A DNA stretch of 64,000 bases from positions 177,944,375 to 178,008,374 of the forward strand of contig CM077150.1 of assembly GCA_039583875.1 (NCBI GenBank), written 5' to 3'. Shown piece by piece: positions 20,301-32,929 of this stretch; position 1 is the stretch's first letter; each line of letters starts with the position of its first letter. A program made the position numbers and the translations under genes. This DNA comes from Platanthera guangdongensis. Its lineage: Eukaryota > Streptophyta > Magnoliopsida > Asparagales > Orchidaceae. The notes under the pieces are model-generated. The model made no database searches, was not told the origin of the DNA, and worked only from the letters and a program-made list of their open reading frames with translations.

Positions 20301-22338
20301 CCAACTCAAGAGTACTTAGGGCACTTAGCCCTAATTTGACCTAAAAGGGGTCAACCCTTGGCTACACAATTACCCTATCAAACCAAACCCAAAAGTGATG
20401 ACATTTTTACCAGAGCCTAATAATACTCCCCAAGATCGCCCTCCAAATTTTGAGAGGGTTTTCAGGTGTTTAAGACACCAAATTAAATTATATATGACTT
20501 ATTAGGTTTTTCTAAAAACTATAGAAAAAAATCTCCAAAATTCCCATTTTTGAACAGGACCTAGGTATAGGTTAGGGTGACTCTCTATCCATATTTCAAG
20601 TCATTTGGACAAGGGATTAAGTGGGGGCACTCATTTTAGTCTCTAACAAACCCTAGGTATAGACCCCACAAAAATGAGTGCCCTGGTCAAACCAAGCACT
20701 CAAATTCGTTCAAACAAATTTTAAAATAAAGTACCCCCTAGGGCTACAACTTTGATATTTACCACTTTTTCTGTAGGTGAACCTAGGTATTTTTCATAAA
20801 TAGAAACATTAAATACATATCCTGTGACAGAAATGAAATGAAATGAATATGTAACCTATAGTTTAAATATTATTCAGCACGAATCTTGCCGCATGATGGA
20901 TGGCATCTGGTCATCGTCTACCTCCAGCTGACGGCCAGGATCAACCCGACCTGGAGCCACTTCCCGGCCTAATTCACGGCCATCCGGCCACCTCCCTAGC
21001 CGGCCACTGCCACCACCACCTCCGTCGAGGTGGTGGCTATCGCCAGGCGGCGGCACATACGCCAGGGGGGCCTTTTCCAGCGATCCCGGCAAGAGGAAAT
21101 TTCCCAAAAAACTAGGAAATTGGAAGCTTGGATCGGGCTCAATTGAGCCTGATCTTCATTTTAACTGAAACCAAAGATCTACCCACAGAGTAAGGAGAGG
21201 AGGAGGACCTTTGTGGTGGCCCGGAGTCGCGACGATCGTTGGGTCGTCATGGTGGTGGTGGCGCCGCTCGGGTTTATGCAACTACACAGTGGAAGGGCTC
21301 GAATTCTTCAGGTAAATGGTGGGTAAAACTCCTCGCAGGCCACTGATTGTGTTTAAATCCTCAGTTAGGGAGGTGAGAGGCCAAGTCATTAATGGCCATT
21401 GAAAGCTTTGCTCGGCCTTGGTGGTTCCCCTCCCCTAGCCACTGCCATGGCCGGGAAAACCCTTGGCCTCCTCTTAACTGACCAGGGGAGATGATTCCAG
21501 CAAGAGGAGAGGGCTCCTGGCCTTCCTAGCCATGAATGACCCCTCCCTTCATTTTCTCTCTCCTCCATTAAAGGGAGAAAATGAAGCTTCTTCTCTCCTA
21601 GTCATCAAGGCTGACTTGGTAAACCCCTTTAGGCTATTTGCAGTCCACTAATTCATATTATCACATAATTAAGAGTTGGTTAGCCCAAATGAAAGAGGCT
21701 TGAGCTTCGGTTAGCCCATTTGGGCTAAGTTGACCTAAACTAGACTAGGGTTGACCATGGTCATTTTGACCTTTTGGGTTGACCCCAAGGGGTATTTGGT
21801 GACTCATTGTCTTCCCCTATGGTTTAGGAAGGGTTGTGAAGGGTTAACTTTGCACCCTGAAGGTCACTTTCACCTTAGTTAGGGCACTTTGACCACTTTA
21901 GGGCTAGAGTTGACTTGGGTCAACTCAAGCTCTAGAGTTGATTCCAATGGATCTTTGGTGACCCATTGACCCCACGTTAAGTCTAGAAAGACCTTGGTAG
22001 TTTTGGTTGGGCTTATTAGGGGAACATTGCCCTTAGTTAGGGCACCTTTCCCAATTTAGGCCTAGGATGGCCCTAGGTCAACTTGGCCACCCTGGGTTGA
22101 CTCCAATGGACCCTTAGGGCTTTTCAATAGATTGGTGAGGTTATGGTGGGGTCTTGAAGTCATGGTGAAGCCCCTTGATCATCCCAACCTAGTATTTAGA
22201 AATCTACTATTTGCAGACCATAGTGATCTCACCCACATTCCTAGGTCCACTTAGTCTTCTTGGGCTTCCTAGGGTTTGTCATGACCTAGTCATGACAAAA
22301 TCACTCCTAGGGGGTCTAGTTGTCTGAGGGATGTTACA
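17302..22338 (-). repeat. 3' LTR of C (left on the + strand)
   Basis: On the plus strand it begins TGTAAGACCCCCC and ends GGGATGTTACA. It matches 27261-32310 through its length, with sample stretches differing by about 8% by eye. Internal ORFs such as 18275-18766 are not supported. It holds three copies of a 45-bp unit with AGCTCCCCGG and CACAATCAACAAC at about 18525-18655. Otherwise there are AT-rich and simple low-GC tracts and no gene. Confidence 0.9.
18525..18655. repeat. 45-bp direct repeats in the C LTR (about 3 copies)
   Basis: Units containing CCAAAGCTCCCCGG and GTCACAATCAACAAC follow each other at a 45-bp period. The same array is present in the other LTR near 28485-28615. Confidence 0.8.
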
Positions 22339-22439
22339 AATCCCAATACATAAAAAAACATTTCATGCTTGAAATTCTAGATAGGCCTACGGTGTTTCAA
22401 GTATGAAAAGTAAATTGTAACATCCCGAGAGGTTGTGAG

Positions 22440-25400
22440 GGATACCTGACTGAAAAGCTCTGGGTACTTTTGTTGCATCAGATCCTACGGCTCCCAGGCG
22501 TGCTGCTCCTGACCGTGATTCCTCCACAGGACCTTGACCAACAGAACCTTCTTGTGGCGTAAGACTCGTATCCCCTTGTCGTCAATCCGGACCGGCTCCA
22601 GGTAAACTGACCGATCAAATGTTACCGGCCCATCCATGGCTGTAATCTGCTGCTCCGGGCGTAGTAGAGCCCTCCTAAGAGAGGATACGTGGAACATGTC
22701 GTGCAGACCCGCCAGCTACGATGGTAGCTCCAGCCTGTATGCTAAGGGACCGATCCGCTCCAGGACCCTGTAAGGCCCCATATATCTCGGGCTGAGCTTC
22801 TTCTTCTGACCCCGCACTCGTGAAACTCCATGCATCAGTCGAATCTTCAATAATACCCGGTCCCCCACCTGAAACTCCACTTGATGATGCCGAGCGTCGT
22901 AATACTTAGACTGTCTACTCTGATCCTCTAACATCATGTCCTGTATAAGCGTCACCTAAGCCTCGGTGTCCTCAACAAACTCTGAGCCCAAAATCTTTGG
23001 ATCCTCGTCCTATATCAATGACAGCGGACTCCTACACCTTCATCCGTATAGGGCCTCATAACGGGTCATCCCTATGCTGGATTGGTATCTGTTATTATAT
23101 GAGAACTCGACCAGTGGTAACAACTTCTCCCAAGGCTCTCCGCAGTCCAGAATGCATAGTCACAGTAGATCTTCCAAAGTTTGATTGGTGCATTCCGTCT
23201 GCCCGTAAGTCTGGGGATGAAACGTTGTACTTAATGTCAGCCGAGTGCCCAAATAGGACTGCAATGATCGCCACTCCCTGGACGTAAACCGTCCATCCCG
23301 ATCCGACACAATCGTCCTAGGCACGCCATGATAACGGACGAACTGCTCCACAAACTTCCGCACCAGCACACCAACAGAGTCATCCTTCCTGATCAGGATA
23401 AATTTGGCTTCCCTCTTCAGCCGGTCGACGATTACCCAGATCAAATCATTCCCCGTCCACGATCGGGGAAGCCCATGTATGAAGTCCATCGCGATATCAG
23501 CGAACTTCCACTCCGGCACCAGGAGTGGTTGCAACAATTATGTATGGTTCCTGCACTCCGCCTTCACCAGCTGGCATGTCTCGCAGTGGGTCACAAAGTA
23601 GGTGATATCCTTCTTCATGCTTGTCCAATACATGATCTTCTTCAGATCCGCAGTCATCTTCATAACTCCGGGTGTACCGAATACCGGCTGCAGTGAGCCT
23701 CCATCATGATATCCTCCCGGACCTGGCCTCCCTCTGGTATGTAAACCCGTCCTCTAAAGCATACCAGATCATCCCTAAGTGTGTAATCTCCAGCAGTGCT
23801 AGCCTCCAAGGCCCGAAATATCAGCTCCAGCTTGGTGTCCTGCCTCTGTCCATCTCTGACTCGGTCTTGAATGTCATCTGTGGCGCTCATCGCGGCTAAA
23901 TACTCCTCATAGAGCTCGGGGTCATCACACGACACCAACGTGATGTGCATATCTTCTAATCTCTACACCAACTTCATGGACATAATCTGGGGCACAGTTC
24001 CGGAGGTGGCGGCTCTCCGACTCAGCTCATCGGCTACCACATTTGCCTTCCTTGGGTGGTAGTGCAGCTCATACTAGTAATCTGCTAGAAACTCCACTCA
24101 TCACCTCTACCCAATATTCAGCTCCTTCTGTGTGTCCACGTGCTTCAAATTTTTGTGATCGGAGTATATGTTGTAGCGGACACCGTAGAGGTAGTGCCGC
24201 CAGACCTTCAGAGCAAACACGACCGCTCCCATCTCGAAGTCATGAACAGGGTAGTTATACTCATGCTTCTTCAGCTGGCGGGAAGCATATGCAATTATGT
24301 GGCCTTTCTGCATCAACACTGCACCTATGCCCTGATAGGAAGCATCGGTGTAGACCTGGAATCCTTCTTTCCCCGAAGGAATGGCAAGGATTGGTGCCGA
24401 GGTGAGTCGATCCTTCAGCTCCTGGAAAGACGTCTCGCATTGCGTGGTCCAGACAAAGGGCACATCCTTCCTCGTCAGGGACGTGAGTGGGAGGGAAAAT
24501 CGCGAGAATCCCTCTACGAACTTCCGGTAATAACTGTCAAGTCCTATAAAACTCCACACGTCTGTGGTCGTCTTCAGCGGCGGCCAATCCCGAACTGCCT
24601 AAATCTTAGCCGGGTCCACTACCAACCCGGATCCGCTGATAATATGACCTAGGAAGGCCACCTCCTTCAACCAGAACTGGCATTTACTGAACTTCGCATA
24701 AAGGCGGTGCTCCCACAGTCTCTCTAGAGTCAGTGTCAGATGTCGCGTGTACTCCTCCTCCGTCCTGGAGTAAATGAGGATGTCGTCAATAAACACGATG
24801 ACGAACACATCTAGATATTCCTAGAACACTCAGTTCATGTGGCTCATGAAGGCCGATGGTCCATTCGTGAGCCCGAAGGGCATCACGGTAAACTCGAACA
24901 ACCCATATCTGCTCCTGAAGACAGTCTTCGTAATGTCCTCCTCCTGAATCCGCAGCTGGTACTAGCCCGAACTCAAATCCAGTTTTGAAAAGAAATGTGC
25001 CCCCTCCAGCTGGTCAAACCGCTCATCTATCCTCAGCAGTGGATAGGTATCCCGGGCTGTCAGTCTGTTCAGTGCTCGGTAATCGATGCATAATCTGAGT
25101 GTCCCGTCCTTCTTCTTGACGAACAGCACCAGGGCTCCCCACGGTGAAGAGCTCGGTCGGACAAATCCGGCTTCCACTAGTTCCTGCAGCTGGCTTCGAA
25201 ACTCCGCCAACTCCTTTGGGGCCATCCGGTAAGGAGCTCTAGATTCTAGCTTAGCCCCCGACATGAGCTGTATCTGGAAGTCATTCTCCCGACGCGGGGG
25301 TAGCCCTGGCAGCTTCTCTAGGAACACGTCAGTAAAATCCCGCACCACCGGAATAATAGAGATGGAACCCTTGGCCTCGGCCATCTCAAACAGCACTTCA

Positions 25401-25860
25401 TAGAACTCTTCTCAATGCAGGTGGGCCTTGACGACCTATACAGATGACAACAAGAGAGGAGTAGTAAATGTAATACCTTTGATGATGACATAGGAATCCT
25501 CATGCCTCAAGGTGACCCTCTTCTCCAGGCAGGCAATCTAGGCATGGTTCCACTGCAACCACGTCATGCCCGGGATCAAATCAAAGACTGACATCCTTAG
25601 GATCGTCGCTAGTGCTTCGAATGCCTTTCTGCCGATCTCTGCCTCCATGTTGTAGTGGGCAGAGGTGAATAGCTCTGATCCGTTGGGTAGACGCACCCTC
25701 CTCATCCAGCCAGTAAATCACTCCACGCCTTCTAGTCCTTCCAGGAAGGCCTCCGACACGAACGAGTGCGAAGTACCCATATCGAACTGTGTATAAGCGG
25801 GCTTGCCGCTGATGAAGACTATGCCTGGGGTAGTTAAATATCTTAGAAATCTAGTTATGG
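22440..25860 (-). pseudogene. pol: pol of C: protease, RT, RNase H, integrase, chromodomain-like tail
   Basis: Read from 25860 downwards. Protease: QFDMGTSHSFVS near 25790, where the usual DSG is [25 protein letters not shown] near 25100 and [10 protein letters not shown] near 24790. RNase [15 protein letters not shown] and [12 protein letters not shown]. The integrase core is open over 23537-23160 (IAMDFIHGLP, VSDRDGRFTS, GQTECTN); the zinc-finger region just before it is frameshifted. The tail at 22955-22440 has KLSPRYMGPYRVLERIG and VKVLWRNHGQE, the chromodomain-like end typical of Tekay/Del. About a dozen stops and a few frameshifts make it inactive. Confidence 0.9.
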
Positions 25861-25905
25861 TTTTCTTTCCTAGTTTGTCAATTCTATATCCATGAGTCTA
25901 ATTAT

Positions 25906-27140
25906 TTAGGAAAGAAAGAACTTAAAATTTACTGGCATACATATGATCACTTGCTCCGGGTTCCATGGTTGAGCTAGATCCAGTGCATACACTTGCTCCC
26001 TCTCCTGCCTACGGTCTCCGCCCTTGTATCCACGTCCTCGTCCACATCCTCGGCCTCCAAACTGCTGAGTAGGTGAGGCAGCTGGTGGTGCTGGTAGTGG
26101 TGTCCCGTTCATGGGGCAGTTCCTCCGGATATGCCCCACCTGATGACAATAGTAGCACTCGGGCGGGGGATATGCCATACCCCCGGGTCTCTGCAGCTCC
26201 CGCATCTGGAGAGGTTGAGGAGACATTACTACCGGCTCCCTCGGCTCCTGTCTCACCTCCTGACGAGGCTGCTCCTCTGTCCTTCTCCCATCTCTCCCAT
26301 CAGCAATGCGGCCTTGTTGCTGATCATTTCTGGCTCCCCGACCCTGATCCTTAGTTGGTTGCTTCCGGCCTCGAGTAGTGTGCCAATCTGCCTCAATCCT
26401 CTTCGTCATCTCCATTATCCGAGAAATAGGCCCGTCAGATACGAACAATAGAGCCTCTCTCAGATCCTCTCGTAGGCCCTTGTAAAATCTCTTGATGTAT
26501 CCTGCCTCATCCAGATGATAGGAGTCTGTGAACCAGGCTAGATGATTGAACTCCCGGTGGTACTCCACCACTGTCTTGCTGCCCTACCTCAACTGTAGAA
26601 ATATGTCTTCCAGCTCATCTCTGGCCGACTGCGGAACAAAATACTCCAATAGTGCAGCCCTGAACTCCTCCCAAGCAATCGTTGCAACCTCTCTATCAGC
26701 AAACGTCGTGTCCAGCGATGTCTTCCACCATCTCTTGGCATGGGACTCCAAGCAAGAGACCACCAAAGGCACCCTCTCCTCCCATAGGCAATATATCCCG
26801 GCAGTATCTCATACATGATGTCCAGCCACTCCTCCGTCTGAACGGCCGACTCTGTCCCCAAGTAGGATGGGGGAGAAAGTCCTCAAAAAATACTCAACCA
26901 ATTGGCCCAAGGTTTGGCTGCGGAGCCGGAACATGCTGGGCCCTGAAAGTCTCTAGTATGGCTATCAGAGTCTGCCCCATATCCGCTGTAGGAACAGAGT
27001 GGGAACTGGGGGAGGTGGTGCAACATTAGGAGTCTGCTGAACTCTGCCCTGTGGTATAGGCTGTGTCGGAGGCTGCGTAACAAAAGCCATTTGTAAGTAA
27101 TCGACTCAAACCTAATTAAAAGTGGACAATTTACATGTGA
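25906..27140 (-). pseudogene. gag: gag of C with one CCHC zinc knuckle
   Basis: Read from about 27140 downwards. The first part is frameshifted (EEWLDIMYEILPGYIAY near 26820), followed by gag core SHAKRWWKTSLDTTFADREV and FVPQSARDELEDIFLQLR, a stop at 26584, then an open stretch 26571-25906. That stretch has VVEYHREFNHLAWF, GLREDLREALL, a charged Gln/Arg-rich linker and the knuckle CYYCHQVGHIRRNC near 26150. It would form the particle and bind RNA. Plus-strand ORFs over the same bases are shadows. Confidence 0.9.
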
Positions 27141-27246
27141 TCCCCCATATGAGCACACCACTACTTCTGCTGCTTAGTTTGTCCCCAAACGAAACTCGCG
27201 CTGGGTGATCCAGGGTTTGTGGATGTTTACTTTTCGATCGAGGTCT

Positions 27247-27258
27247 GCTCTGATACCA
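27247..27258 (-). promoter_or_regulatory. Primer binding site of C (initiator-Met tRNA)
   Basis: The minus strand reads TGGTATCAGAGC, a perfect 12-base match to the 3' end of initiator-Met tRNA, two bases inside the 5' LTR. It fixes the orientation of C. Confidence 0.93.
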
Positions 27259-27260
27259 CT

Positions 27261-30200
27261 TGTAAGACCCCCCCCCTTTTTAAGACCACGGGTCTTAGTC
27301 CCAGAACCGCCGCTTTGCAGTGACACTTCCAAGCCCGGGAAGGTCATCACTACAAAATGTTGATCATGCTGGCCATATCGATCACAGAAAAAGTATCAAG
27401 ACAGTAAATGAAACATGTCCACAGAAATAATAGCAAAGGTACTTAAAATAGGGCTCTTGCCCGGTACAATAATTTCCTCACTACACATCACTCAGCGCGG
27501 AAGCAAAACTAAACATCTACTAACGATCGGGACTCATAGTCTCAGCTGTCTGAACTCCGGTGCTAGACTGTCCCATATCTAAGCGTGCCGACCTCCGGGG
27601 ATGCTCCTCCATGCTGGGCTTCACGGTCCCCTAAAATGATATGGTTCGAAAACTATTAGTCTAAAAGACTAAGTCTTATCATCCCCCACCCATCCCCCCA
27701 TGGCTCCTAGGCACCGGGCGGAGAGGAGGAAAGGGAAGCTCTGAAGGTGAGAATGAACAAAAAGCAGGTGACGGCGGAACTAATCTAGCAGATCTATAAG
27801 TAAAAGTGTCCCTAATAAAAGCATGAAAAGCTGAGCAAGTAAAATGTAACCCTAACTTATAAGAAATCACATAAGCTAAGGGATCTTCTGCGAGGCTCCT
27901 ATTGTATAAAGAGTCTCATACCAATTTATATGATAGGGTGTCGGTTTTCTAGCAATCATGTATATATTTAAAGAATAATAACCTTAACTTATAAGCACAC
28001 TCATGCAAGCTTATAAACTAAGGCGTCGTTTTGCAGGGCCAATTGTTTAAAGCGTCCCATACCACTTTATACAATAGGTGTCAGGGTTATATGCAATGAT
28101 GATGCTATGACACGCAAGTATGCCATGATGTTAACATGCAAGTGCAACACACCCACTTGACTCTGTGCACACAGAACTTTAGTTCCCCCTTTCTGGAGCC
28201 TAACATCCCAGGATACCTCCGTTGTGGCAGACGGAAGCGGTGGGTTGGGCCTTGCTACCTCTAAACTGGTAATTGCACTACCAGTCAGACCTATCATATG
28301 CCTCGACGCTGGTGCACTAAGCGGAGCTCCTGCTTACTCTTTGCCGGCAAGTCCACCAGACTTATCTTACCGAAGTGCAAAACCACACTTGCCGAGTCAA
28401 CGTATTGGCGTTGGTGCATCGACCCTCCAATACCGAAGACCCACCACCTTATACTTTATGAACATGCAATCTTATGTATCAGCTACCGAGCCAAAGCTCC
28501 CCGGAACATCCCGTCCGTCGCAATCAACAACCGAGCCTAAGCTCCCCGAACTATCCTGTCTGTCACAATCAACAACCGAGCCAAAGTTCGCCGGGCCAAC
28601 CTGCCCATCATCAAAACCACCGAGCCTACTGCTCGTGTGACCCAACCTAACATCCTGAATCATCGAGGTGAGTGAAAGTGAATCCCTAGTTATGCTAGTT
28701 ACTCTTGCAGTTTATTTTGCCTACAGTTTAGGTTAGCCCAGGACTGCACAAGGCATACCCCGCGAAGGGTTCTCGAAGGCACTAGGAACTAAGATGGGCT
28801 AAAGCCCAAAGCTCCCTTTCGCAAGACACATTTTATTATTGGTTAATACCCGATTTCCGATCACTTTTGTATTACACTGGTTCTAACCCTAATGTGTTTT
28901 GACCCTGTCTCTCTCTCCATAGGAAAGATGATCTTTTGTCGATCCCGAGCACCACCTAATCTTAGACAACTCTACGACCTACTCATCTCAACTTCCAATG
29001 GTATACTCCAATCCACTTTACTAAAATCAGTAAACCACAATCTCATCACCCTACGGCCATTCCCCATGGTAACTCGATTTCCGCAGTTTTACTAAATGCA
29101 GACCACCTACGCTATATGACGTGCACGATAGGAGGTACTCTAAATTCTCATCCAAACACCCTAAGATACTTAATGGGGGCCTATTATGACATTTATAGCC
29201 TAAATCCAGAAACTTGGAATTTTCCTAATTTATCTGGCATTTTATTTATTTCTCCTAAAAATCCAAATGCCCCAGGTTGTATATGAAGTGGCCCTTACAA
29301 TCATGCAAAATGCTCCATAAAATTGTGATAAATACTAGGCAGCTAATTAATAGTAAATTCAAGTCTTCCAAATTTTTTGCAAGGTTTAAGCCTCTGATCC
29401 ATAATTTTAAAATTAATCACATAGTTAACAGCTAAAAAAGTGATGTAAATATGCTTCCAAAAATTATAAGAAACTTCAAGCATAACTAAATTGCCCTAAA
29501 AACACTCATGTCCAAGTTTCCAAATTTTTCAGTGAATAATAAACTGTAATTTTAATTTTGATCATTAACCCTCTTCCATAAATCAGTGAAACAACTACTG
29601 AAAATATTCATCTAAAAATTATGATAAAAATTTTTCATAAGCATAATGACCTAAGTGCACTTTTACATAAGTTTCACAATTTAATAACCATCATTGAGCT
29701 CTGAATCTAATATTCAACATATTTGAATATTTAAAAGCTTGTGAAGTAAGTGCTGAAAATATGCATATAAAAATTATACTAAAACTCTTGTATGAGTATA
29801 ATGACCTAAAACTTCCTCTGCCCAATTTTCACAATTTCCAAATGAATAGTGAGATCATTATAAACAAAAGACTATCAAGGCAAAATCCATGTAATAGAAA
29901 GGAGGTACCAAATATATTGTTCCAATATTCCCAATAAAATTTTCAGAGGCTCATAATAACCCCATGACCAAGCTACCCAAGTTTCATAGCCTTTCATTAA
30001 GTTTTGATGGCCTATCTTACATGTTTAAGGGTTGTGCCCTAAACTACGGTTAGGGTTTTGGGGAGTCTAACATAATCTAAATCTCATAATATTTTTACCA
30101 GAGGACTTTGACAACCCTAAAGTCCTCCCTACCAAGTTGCAAGTCATTTTAAGGTCATTTGACCCCTTGACCTTCAAACCCTAGGTTTGCACACTTAGGA

Positions 30201-32310
30201 CCCACCCTAGAGTCCTAGGGCTCTACCCTTCAACTTCCACCCAATAATAGTGGAGGGGGGGGGGGGGGGTACTTTGTGTGCTAATAAAGCTAAGTGTCAA
30301 GTTCCATCACCTTTGGGTGAGATGTGCCAACTCAAGAGTACTTAGGGCACTTGGTCCTAATTTGACCAAAAAGGGGCCAACCCTTGGCTACACAATTACA
30401 CTATCAAACCAAACCCAAAAGTGATGAAAATTTTACCATAGCCTAATAATAATCCCCAAGATCTCCCTCCAAAATGTGAGGGATTTTTGAGGTGTTTAAG
30501 ATACCTAATTAAATTATATATGACTTATTAAGTTTTTCCAAAAACTATAGAAAACGGATCTCCAAAAATTACCATTTTTGGAAAGGATTAGGTATAAGTT
30601 AGGGTGACTCCCTGTCCAAATTTTATGTCATTTGGACAAGGTATGAAGTGGGGGCACCCATTTTAGTCTCTTACTAACCCTAGGTATAAACCTCACCAAA
30701 ATGAGTGCCCTGGTCAAACCTGGCACTCAAATTGGTTCAAACCAATTTTAAAATAACATACACCCCTAGGGCTACAACTTTGATATTTACCACTTTTTTT
30801 AGGTGAACCGAGGTATTTTTAATAAATAGAAACATTAAATATATATCCTGTGACAGAAATGAAATGAATATGTAACCTATAGTTTAAATATTATTCAGCA
30901 CGAATCTTGACGCATGATGGACAGCATCTGGTCATCGTCTACCTCCAGCTGACGGACATTATCATCCCGACCTGGAGCCACTTCCTGGCCTAATTCCCGG
31001 CCATCCGGCCACCTCCCTTGCCGGCCACCGCCACCACCACCTCCGTCGAGGTGGTGTCTATCGCCAGACGGCGGCACAGCCACAGGAGAGGTCGTTTCTG
31101 GCGATCCCGACATGAGGAAATTTCCCGAAAAACAAGGAAATTGAAAGCTTGGATCGGGCTCAATTGAGCCCGATCTTCATTCTAACTGAAACCTAAGATC
31201 TACCCACATAGTAAGGAGAGGAGGAGGACCTTTGTGGTGGTCTGGAGTCGCGCCGATCGTCGGGTCGTCATGGTGGTGGTAGCGCCGCTCGGGTTTATGC
31301 AACTACATAGTAGAAGGGCTCGAATTCTTCAGGTAAATGGTGGGGAAAACTCCTCTCAGGCCACTGATGGTGTTTAAAGCCTCAGTTAGGGAAGGGAGAG
31401 GCCAATTCATCAATGGCCATTAATGGTCATTGAAAGCTTTGCTCGGCCATGGTAGTTCTCCTCCCCTAGCCACTGTCATGGCCGGGAAAACCCTTGGCCT
31501 CCTCTTAACTGACCAGGAGAGATGATTCCTGTAAGAGGAGAGGGTTGTTGGCCTTCCTAGCCATGAATGGCCCCTCCCTTCATTTTCTCTCTCCTCCATT
31601 AAAGGGAGAAAATGAAGTTTCCTCTATTCTAGTCATCAAGGCTGACTTGGTCAACCCCTTTAGGCTATTTGCAGTCCACTAATTCATATCATCACATAAT
31701 TAAGAGTTGGTTAGCCCAAATGAAAGAGGCTTAAGCTTGGGTTAGCCCATTTGGGCTAAGTTGACCTAAACTAGATGAGGGTTGACCTTGGTCATTTTGA
31801 CCTTTTGGGTTGACCCCAAGGGGTCCTTGGTAATCTATTGGCTTCCCCTAAGGTCTAGGAATGGTTGTGTAGGGTTAACTTTGCACCCTGAAGGTCACTT
31901 GCCCCTTAGTTAGGGCACTTTGACCACTTTAGGGCTAGGGTTGACTTGGGTCAACTCAGGCTCTAGAGTTGATCTCAATGGATCTTTGGTGACTCATTGA
32001 CCCCACTTTATGTCTAGGAAGACCTTTGTAGGGTTGGTTTGGCTTATTAGGGGCACATTACCCTTAGTTAGGGCACCTTGACCAATTTAGGCCTAGGATG
32101 GTTATAGGTCAACTTCGCCACCCTGGGTTGACTCCAATGGACCATTAGGGCTTTTCAATAGATTGGTGAGGTTATGGTGGGGACATGGAGTCATGGTGAA
32201 GCCCCTTGATCATCCCAACCTAGTATTTCGAAATCTACTATTTGTAGACCATAGTGATCCCACCCACATTCCTAGGTCCACTTGGTCTTCTTGTGCTTCC
32301 TAGGGTTTGT
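27261..32310 (-). repeat. 5' LTR of C (right on the + strand), outer end missing
   Basis: Homologous to 17302-22338 but stops after CTTCCTAGGGTTTGT. The left LTR continues for a few dozen bases to GGGATGTTACA. It holds a G run near 30256-30268 that the other LTR lacks, plus the 45-bp array near 28485-28615. No gene is seen. Confidence 0.9.
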
Positions 32311-32929
32311 GGAGGGCTTCTCTGCGTTGTCTGCACCGATGACTAGGCTGATGCAGAAGAACACAACTTTTGTTTGGAGTGATAGGTGCGAAGAGGATTT
32401 TTAGGAATTGAAAAGGAGATTGTGCGTTGATCCGGCGTTGACCTTGCATACCGAAGGGATAGAGTATGCTGTTTATATGGATGCATCGCATGTGGTACTT
32501 GGTTGCGTGTTTATGCAAGAAGGCAAAGTGATTGTGTATGGGTCAAGACAGTTAAAGATTCATGAAAGGAACTACCCTACACATGATTTATAGTTCGCAG
32601 CAGTGATTTATACCTTGAAGCTATGGAGAAACATATTTTATGGGGCGTTGTGCAAGATTTACATGGATCATAAGAGTTTGAAGTATGTCTTCACTCAGAA
32701 GGAGCTAAACTTGTGCCAGCGAAGATGGTTAGAATATATAGCAGATTATGATGTTGATATTTTATATCATCCGGGCAAAGCTAATGTGGTAGCAAAAGCT
32801 TTGAGTAGAAAGACCACATGGACCTTTGGACTTTTAGTGGAATCCCTGATGGAGGAATTTTTGTTAAAGGATATATCTATTAGAGTAGAGACTCGCCAAG
32901 TAGTTTTGTAGTGTTAGAGCCTTCTTGGA
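32304..32929 (+). repeat. RNase H segment of B, copy 2 (626 bp), right of C
   Basis: Direct repeat partner of 16676-17301, equal in length. Seven bases at its start (GGTTTGT) are shared with the truncated end of the C LTR. Confidence 0.9.

Larger units (their letters stand above)
17302..32310 (-). mobile_element. Element C: Tekay/Del-like Ty3/gypsy chromovirus with ~5-kb LTRs
   Basis: Two homologous LTRs (17302-22338 and 27261-32310) enclose a minus-strand gag-pol interior, with a perfect initiator-Met primer site next to the right-hand LTR. Coding order on the minus strand is gag, protease, RT, RNase H, integrase, chromodomain-like tail. The LTRs are near the upper end of what is seen in plant gypsy elements. 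The right-hand LTR lacks about the last 28-60 bp of its outer end and joins B sequence at the 7-bp microhomology GGTTTGT. It sits in B pol. Confidence 0.92.
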
